From Rufibacter hautae (GTDB lineage Bacteria > Bacteroidota > Bacteroidia > Cytophagales > Hymenobacteraceae): a DNA stretch of 64,000 nucleotides. How positions within the stretch are numbered: the first letter of the stretch is position 1; each line of letters begins with the position of its first letter. Below are positions 59,340 through 64,000 of this stretch, in pieces. A model generated the notes under the pieces. It was not told where the DNA came from. It saw only the letters and a program-made list of their open reading frames with translations, and ran no database searches. Where the stretch lies: assembly GCF_008271695.1 (NCBI RefSeq), contig NZ_VKKY01000001.1, forward strand, positions 1,420,589 through 1,484,588, in the 5' to 3' direction. Position numbers and translations under genes: made by a program.

Positions 59340-60836
59340 ATGATTAAGAACTGGAAGACGTATGGAGTTTTAGCGGCCGCTTTCTTTACTGCCGCTGGAG
59401 CCTCAGCACATAATGGGCTGCGTTCTGGTAAGATTGAACAACAACTAACATCAATACAATCCCCCCAGGATCAATTGGTATTCGCTTCTTATGCTGTACA
59501 AGATAATTCTGCCGCCGGCTTGGTGAAACAAGGCAGAGCAGCTCTTGAGCAGAACAAATTAGCAGAAGCGCAGCAGTTTTTTGACAAAGCGTTGGCGTTA
59601 AGCAAATCAAAAGACAACAACGTCAAAATCATGATTGGCGAGGCGTATGTATCGTCAGGCGTGAAGGATTTGTCTCCGGCAATCAAACTTCTGGAGGAAG
59701 CTACCAGCAAAGACACCAAAAACGCTAATGCGTTTGTGTTGCTGGGCGATGCTTACCTGCACAATAAAACCGTAGATGGTGGTAGAGCGATGGCCAGCTA
59801 TGACAAAGCTTTGGCTGCCGACGGCAAATTCGCAAAAGCCCATTTACGCAAAGGACAGTTGTACGTACAGTCCCGCAACTTTACTCAGGCAAAAGAGGCT
59901 TTGGACGCTGCCGTAGCTGCGGATCCAAACTACGCCCCTACTTACCTGGAATTGGCTGAACTGTACTACCGCGCGGAGCAATATCCTAAAAGTTCTGAGT
60001 ACATCAAGAAGTACGTGTCAATGGCAGAGAATACGCCAGAGACCCGCGCCAAGTATGCCTCTATCCTCTATCTGACGAAGGATTATACCAACGCCATGAC
60101 AGAGATCCAATCTGTTCTGAAGAGTGATCCTAACAACATTGCCATGAACCGTTTGTTGGCATACAACTACTATGACACCAAGCAGTATGACAAAGCGTTA
60201 GAGGCCATTACCGCTTACTTCAATAAGTATGATGAGGCCAAGCGTATTCCTTCTGACTACGAGTACTATGCCAACATTCTGGTAGAGAACAAGAAACCTC
60301 AGGAGGCGGTTGCAGTTATTGAGCAAGGGAAAAAACTTGACCCTAAGAACCCGCTTTATGATGATCTTCTGGCCAAACAATACCTAAGCCTTAAGAACTA
60401 CCCAAAAGCGATTGAGTCTTACAAAGCGAAGTTCGCGACTACGCCTCCCAACAACACCGATCTGTTCTACTATGGTTATGCCCATGAGTTGAACGATGAC
60501 TTCAAAACCGCGGATAGTGTGTACACCATCATCACCACAAAGAACCCTACTTATGCGTACGGTCACTTCTGGAGAGCGCGTGTCAACTACAGCTTAGACC
60601 CTGAAACAAAAGCAGGCTTAGCCAAACCGCACTATGAGGAGTTCATCAAGTTGACTTCCGGCGATAAAGAGAAGTACAAGAAAGACCTGATCACTGCTAA
60701 CAACTATCTTGGTTACTATTATTATCTGAAAAAAGATAAAGCGAATGCGACCAAGCACTGGCAAGAAGTGAAGGCCTTGGATCCGGCAAACGCAGATGCC
60801 ACCAACGGTCTGAATGGTCTTAAGGCTATGAAGTAA
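59340..60836 (+). CDS. Secreted TPR-repeat protein
   Basis: A 498-residue protein: signal peptide (MIKNWKTYGVLAAAFFTAAGASA) then about ten tetratricopeptide repeats from residue 60 to the end (for example AEAQQFFDKALALSKSKDNNV, AKAHLRKGQLYVQSRNFTQA, PTYLELAELYYRAEQYPKSS, ALDPANADATNGLNGLKAM). It would act as a periplasmic or outer-membrane scaffold. Thirty-nine bases follow the PstS-like gene; a bidirectional terminator ends the unit. Confidence 0.88.
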   Translation: MIKNWKTYGVLAAAFFTAAGASAHNGLRSGKIEQQLTSIQSPQDQLVFASYAVQDNSAAGLVKQGRAALEQNKLAEAQQFFDKALALSKSKDNNVKIMIGEAYVSSGVKDLSPAIKLLEEATSKDTKNANAFVLLGDAYLHNKTVDGGRAMASYDKALAADGKFAKAHLRKGQLYVQSRNFTQAKEALDAAVAADPNYAPTYLELAELYYRAEQYPKSSEYIKKYVSMAENTPETRAKYASILYLTKDYTNAMTEIQSVLKSDPNNIAMNRLLAYNYYDTKQYDKALEAITAYFNKYDEAKRIPSDYEYYANILVENKKPQEAVAVIEQGKKLDPKNPLYDDLLAKQYLSLKNYPKAIESYKAKFATTPPNNTDLFYYGYAHELNDDFKTADSVYTIITTKNPTYAYGHFWRARVNYSLDPETKAGLAKPHYEEFIKLTSGDKEKYKKDLITANNYLGYYYYLKKDKANATKHWQEVKALDPANADATNGLNGLKAMK

Positions 60837-60844
60837 TCTTCTTC

Positions 60845-60896
60845 AACAGCATAAAAAAAGCGCCTCTTTTGCGAGAGGCGCTTTTTTTATGCTGTT
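60845..60896. terminator. Bidirectional terminator after the TPR gene
   Basis: Perfect 23-bp arms (starting AACAGCATAAAAAAAGCGCC) with a 6-base loop; A- and T-runs on both strands. Confidence 0.88.
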
Positions 60897-61298
60897 ACTT
60901 TTGGTTGGAAGAAGAATGTTACCATCTATAGGTAGTTCACCTACATCACTAATTATAATGGAAATATATCTAAGCTTATCCTCTGATTGTTTTGTTTTAA
61001 GCTCAAGAACAAAGCTTAGTAAGAACATAAAAGCAAATACACTTACATCTGAAATGGTTTTCGGCCTGTTTTATGAAAATAAACATGGAAGTAGCTTACC
61101 ATTAATGCGGAACGATACTTATCAACTTGCTTTATTTACAATGAGCAAATGAGTGCTTCAAATACTTCTTCACAGAGGACTAAGGACATCTAATTGATAA
61201 CCCAGAAATCAAGAAGGTCAATCGAAGTTCATGTGAATGTATTTTTTTCAAAGCAGTTAGAGAGCTACATACTACCTAAATAAAAAATCAGCCTGCAC

Positions 61299-61334
61299 CA
61301 TTTTAAGCCTTCTTTCCTAAAAATTACTCAAAAA
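61299..61334. repeat. 36-nt intergenic element, copy 30
   Basis: Begins ATTTTAAGCC, ends CTCAAAAAC, between convergent genes. Confidence 0.65.
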
Positions 61335-61453
61335 CATCCTTCTAAGTTAAGAGCAGGCATTCTAGGGAATGATCAACTTGAACACGCTCATAATACCTTT
61401 ATAAGCTTCCGAAGAAACAGCTAGCGCCTAACTCAGATCAGAATAAGATATTA

Positions 61454-62524
61454 TCAACTCTGGATACGGTTCTGAAGCACCTGCCCGTATTGTCTCCATT
61501 TCTCCAAGGCGGCCACAAAGTCTGTGGGTAATTCAGATTCGAAGAACACGATTTTCTGGGTTGTAGGGTGGGTAAAACCTAGCGATTTGGCATGTAGGGC
61601 TTGTCTGGGTAGCAAGTCGAAGGTATTCTGCACAAAGGCCTTGTACGAGCCCGTTTGCTGCCCTTTCAGTATCTTATCTCCGCCATAGGTGGCATCATTG
61701 AACAACGGGTGCCCCAGGTACTTCATATGTGCCCTAATCTGGTGGGTGCGACCGGTCTCCAGATTGCATTTGATGAGACTGCAGTACGTAAAGCTCTCCA
61801 AGACCTCATAATGAGTAATAGCTGGCTTTCCGAAATCACCTTCGGGGTACACCGCCATCACTTTCCGGTCTTTTATGCTGCGTCCTATGTGCCCTACAAT
61901 GGTACCTTTCGCCTGTGCAGGAACGCCCCAGACAATGGCATAATAGGTTCTCTCAATAGTATGGTCAAAGAACTGTTTGGCCAGGTACGTCATAGCGAAC
62001 TCTGACTTAGCAATCACCAGTAAGCCGGAGGTATCTTTATCGATTCGGTGCACCAGGCCGGGCCTGATCTCCCCGTTTCTGGAAGTGGGTAGGTTCTGCA
62101 GGTAATACACCAAGCCGTTCACCAAGGTACCAGACCAATTATTATACGCGGGGTGCACCACCATGCCGGCAGGCTTGTTGATCATCATCAGTTCCTCATC
62201 TTCATACACAATGTTGAGCGGGATATTCTCCGGCACTACATCCGTGTCTCGTGGAGGGTTGGCTAGGGTGACGGTAATCACATCCAAGGGCTTGACTTTG
62301 TAGCTGGCCTTGGTGGGTTTTCCGTTCACGCGCACAGACTCCGCTTTGATGGCATCCTGCAGTTTGTTGCGGGTCACGTTGGGCAAGCGGTCCATCAGGA
62401 ATTTGTCTACCCTTAGCAGCGCCTGGCCTTTGTCTATCTGTATGCGATGGTGCTCATATAACTCATCAGAATCGGCGGAGGCCAAGTCATCAATTTCGTC
62501 TTCTGGGGCGTCAGGTAATTCCAT
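61454..62524 (-). CDS. rluD: RluD-type 23S rRNA pseudouridine synthase
   Basis: A 356-residue RluA/RluD-family enzyme. N-terminal S4 domain (about residues 38-95, LRVDKFLMDRLPNVTRNKLQDAIKAESVRVNGKPTKASY), then the catalytic domain with RIDKDTSGLLVIAKSE, where the aspartate is the nucleophile, and LETGRTHQIRAHMKYLGHPLFND. It makes pseudouridine in the 23S rRNA helix 69 loop if it is true RluD. The first 30 residues are an acidic extension. Confidence 0.9.
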   Translation of the reverse strand: MELPDAPEDEIDDLASADSDELYEHHRIQIDKGQALLRVDKFLMDRLPNVTRNKLQDAIKAESVRVNGKPTKASYKVKPLDVITVTLANPPRDTDVVPENIPLNIVYEDEELMMINKPAGMVVHPAYNNWSGTLVNGLVYYLQNLPTSRNGEIRPGLVHRIDKDTSGLLVIAKSEFAMTYLAKQFFDHTIERTYYAIVWGVPAQAKGTIVGHIGRSIKDRKVMAVYPEGDFGKPAITHYEVLESFTYCSLIKCNLETGRTHQIRAHMKYLGHPLFNDATYGGDKILKGQQTGSYKAFVQNTFDLLPRQALHAKSLGFTHPTTQKIVFFESELPTDFVAALEKWRQYGQVLQNRIQS

Positions 62525-62526
62525 GC

Positions 62527-62561
62527 GTTTTAAGCCTGTTTTCTAAAATATAGCACAAAAA
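62527..62561. repeat. Diverged 36-nt-type element
   Basis: Begins GTTTTAAGCCTGTTTTC like a good copy, but the right half decays (ACAAAAA end). Three bases upstream of the rluD-type start codon. Confidence 0.4.
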
Positions 62562-62563
62562 TA

Positions 62564-62596
62564 AAGAGCCGGTAACGAAAATCGTCACCGGCTCTT
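62564..62596 (-). terminator. Terminator after the Skp/OmpH tandem
   Basis: AAGAGCCGGT pairs with ACCGGCTCTT (10 bp perfect), continued by ACGA/TCGT, 22 bases past the stop at 62618. Confidence 0.78.
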
Positions 62597-62617
62597 GAGT
62601 ATTAGAAGGGATTAACC

Positions 62618-63229
62618 TTATTTTTTCTTTTTAACAGGAGTTGAGTTAGTCACAGCTGGCTTAGGAGCAGTAGCACCTGGGGTTGCCGCAGAAGCTGCAG
62701 GAGAACCTTTAGGAGCTGGCGTTACACCAAGATCTTTCAGTACCAGGTCAGTGAAGCTGTTTCCATCTTCTGGGCCATATAACAAAGCCTCGGCAGTAAA
62801 GATGTGAGTATAACCGTTCTCTTTGGCCACTTTGTCAATTGCCTTCTGGATTTTGTTCATCACTGGCTCTAAAGCAGCTTGCTCTTTTTTCTGCAAAGAA
62901 GCATCAGCATTGCGCTGGAACTCTTCAATAGAGGCCTGCAGAGTAGTCAACTCTTTTTCTCTGTCTGCTCTTACCACATCGGTCATAGTAGGGGCACCTT
63001 TTTTATAAACCTCTACTTTCTCTTGGTAAGACTTATACTTGTTCTGAAGTTCTTTCTCCAACTGGCTGCTGTGGGCTTTCAGATCAGACTCAATCTGGCG
63101 GCTTTCAGGCAACTGGCTGATGATGTAGTTAGCATTGGTATAGCCAATTTTAACTGTTCCTGTCTGTGCAAAGGAAGCCACACTTACCAATAGAAAAGCG
63201 GCTACTAACAGAGATTTCAATTTGTTCAT
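62618..63229 (-). CDS. OmpH/Skp-family periplasmic chaperone, copy A
   Basis: A 203-residue protein with a signal peptide (MNKLKSLLVAAFLLVSVASFAQ), a Skp-like N-terminal strand (KIGYTNANYIISQLPESRQIE) and a long helical tentacle region (about residues 45-130). It ends in an A/P/T-rich tail with KKKK. Skp proteins guide outer-membrane proteins across the periplasm. Nineteen bases separate it from the paralog upstream. Confidence 0.9.
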   Translation of the reverse strand: MNKLKSLLVAAFLLVSVASFAQTGTVKIGYTNANYIISQLPESRQIESDLKAHSSQLEKELQNKYKSYQEKVEVYKKGAPTMTDVVRADREKELTTLQASIEEFQRNADASLQKKEQAALEPVMNKIQKAIDKVAKENGYTHIFTAEALLYGPEDGNSFTDLVLKDLGVTPAPKGSPAASAATPGATAPKPAVTNSTPVKKKK

Positions 63230-63248
63230 TGTAAGTTACTTAGTTTGT

Positions 63249-63929
63249 TTAATTGTTTTTCTTTTTAACCGGGGTTGTTTTGCGGGTAGGTGCCGCTCTC
63301 TTGTTTGTTGGATTCTCCGAGGTTTCAGTAGCTGCAGGCAATGGAGGCACATCGGCCGGATCATCTTTCAAAGCATCTGCTGGGCGGGCACCGGCGGTAT
63401 TCTGTTCTTTAGATGCCAAACCTAGTTCCTCCAACACAAACTCTGTGTAATCATGCCGAGGGTCTGTGTACAGCATCACCACATCGCCAGATTTGTCAAA
63501 CATGAAGTTGAGGCCACGTTGCCTCACAATTTTCTCCACGGCTTCAAACAACTGGTCCTGCGCTGGTTTAATCAGTTCTTGGCGTCTTTTGAACAAAGAG
63601 CCCTCAAAGCCGAACATCTTCCGTTGAAATTCCCGCAGTTCTGTTTCCTTGCGGTTTAGCTCTTCCTGCCGCTTCACTTTCATGTCGGGCGTTAACAGAA
63701 TCTCCTCAGCTTGATAACTCTTTTGGAGCTTTTCAAGTTCCGCCCGCATGCCCTCTATTTCCTTTTGCCAAGACTGAGAGAGTTTTTCTACCTCAGCCTG
63801 TGCGTTGGCATAAGCGGGCATTTTCTGCAAGATAAAACCAGAATCAATATAGCCAAAGCGCTGTGCATTTACCTCCTTCCCGAAGAGAAGAAACAAACCC
63901 AATACCAAAAAGCACTTTAACTTCTTCAT
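63249..63929 (-). CDS. OmpH/Skp-family periplasmic chaperone, copy B
   Basis: A 226-residue paralog: signal MKKLKCFLVLGLFLLFGKEVNAQ, then RFGYIDSGFILQKMPAYANAQAEVEKLSQSWQKEIEGM and the helical domain. The C-terminus is a P/A/T/K-rich tail ending TPVKKKNN, like copy A's. ATG 63929 chosen over the upstream GTG at 63932. In Bacteroidota these pairs usually follow bamA, which may lie beyond the window edge. Confidence 0.9.
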   Translation of the reverse strand: MKKLKCFLVLGLFLLFGKEVNAQRFGYIDSGFILQKMPAYANAQAEVEKLSQSWQKEIEGMRAELEKLQKSYQAEEILLTPDMKVKRQEELNRKETELREFQRKMFGFEGSLFKRRQELIKPAQDQLFEAVEKIVRQRGLNFMFDKSGDVVMLYTDPRHDYTEFVLEELGLASKEQNTAGARPADALKDDPADVPPLPAATETSENPTNKRAAPTRKTTPVKKKNN

Positions 63930-64000
63930 CACTTCTACCTTAACAAATTCTGTTCCAATTATCTAATTTGCTGACCAATGATGAAGTGGAACTGACCTCC

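Larger units (their letters stand above)
60837..61453. other. Intergenic region between TPR and pseudouridine synthase genes
   Basis: About 620 AT-rich bases. A minus-strand frame at 60843-61028 (ELKTKQSEDKLRYISIIISD, then VGELPIDGNILLPTKSN) looks protein-like but lacks a convincing start and could be a gene fragment; a plus-strand frame at 60889-61152 is its shadow or chance. One 36-nt element lies at 61299. Confidence 0.5.

Noticed and set aside
60889..61152. An 87-residue plus-strand frame after the TPR gene.
   Set aside because: It begins inside the terminator arm and has no ribosome-binding site; the opposite strand at 60843-61028 looks more protein-like but also lacks a start.
103..61334. 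CRISPR repeats, because the element is 36 nt long and starts GTTT and ends AAAC.
   Set aside because: Copies are single, degenerate and kilobases apart with no regular spacers, and no cas genes are present.
1..64000. tRNA, rRNA, insertion sequence, integrase, prophage or origin.
   Set aside because: No cloverleaf-like sequence, transposase, integrase or dnaA-box cluster was recognised by eye; a tRNA scan could still find something.

Overview
This window looks like a chromosomal segment of a Bacteroidota bacterium, most likely a Hymenobacteraceae-type Cytophagales (Rufibacter/Nibribacter/Pontibacter-like). The evidence is protein style (SPII lipoproteins, DUF4142 and DUF4252 proteins, an exbB-exbD-exbD-tonB locus, a full kynurenine catabolic gene set), Bacteroidota -7 promoter boxes of the form TAnnTTTG upstream of many genes, and moderately GC-rich coding DNA separated by AT-richer gaps. 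The genus is inferred; no rRNA or tRNA gene was seen.

Layout. 0.1-8.6 kb: queA (minus), a FtsX-type ABC permease, a LOG-family nucleosidase, a PepSY membrane protein, an AraC regulator, a secreted lectin-like protein, a D-threonine-aldolase-type enzyme and two AT-rich orphan genes. 8.7-16 kb: uvrA with an unusual basic tail, then a minus-strand run of four DUF4142 lipoproteins with two stub lipoproteins. 16.3-23.7 kb (minus): two small membrane proteins, GH20 hexosaminidase, M28 peptidase, a secreted orphan, a PAP2-like membrane protein and rpoN. 23.9-32.7 kb: asnS, a secreted highly charged helix protein, a six-helix membrane protein, a GNAT enzyme, a DUF4252 lipoprotein and a CHASE/PAS histidine kinase. 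32.8-46.5 kb: tryptophan/kynurenine catabolism (kmo, kynU, ACMSD, a RidA-family protein, haaO, an SDR, an aldehyde dehydrogenase) interleaved with ogt, alkB-like, a Na+/H+ antiporter, an NAD(P)-binding protein, a YebC factor and a Coq4-like protein. 46.6-54.8 kb: DPP IV, a lipoprotein, a Sua5-type tRNA-modification enzyme, cysteine desulfurase, a phosphohexomutase and mazG. 55-60.8 kb: exbB-exbD-exbD-tonB, a small membrane protein, a PstS-like binding protein and a TPR protein. 61.4-64 kb (minus): rluD-like pseudouridine synthase and two Skp/OmpH chaperones.

The most striking signal is not a gene. A degenerate 36-nt, two-fold symmetric element recurs about 30 times, roughly once per 2 kb. It starts GTTT and ends AAAC, with a T-tract centred near position 15 and an A-tract centred near position 22. 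It lies almost only between genes, often abutting or overlapping terminator hairpins, but also in divergent promoter regions and once, in frame, inside ogt. I do not recognise it as a described repeat family.

The kynurenine genes form a nearly complete route from kynurenine to 2-aminomuconate and its deaminated product. Tryptophan 2,3-dioxygenase and kynurenine formamidase are not in the window. The TonB locus is a conventional energy-coupling unit with a PstS-like protein and a TPR protein downstream.
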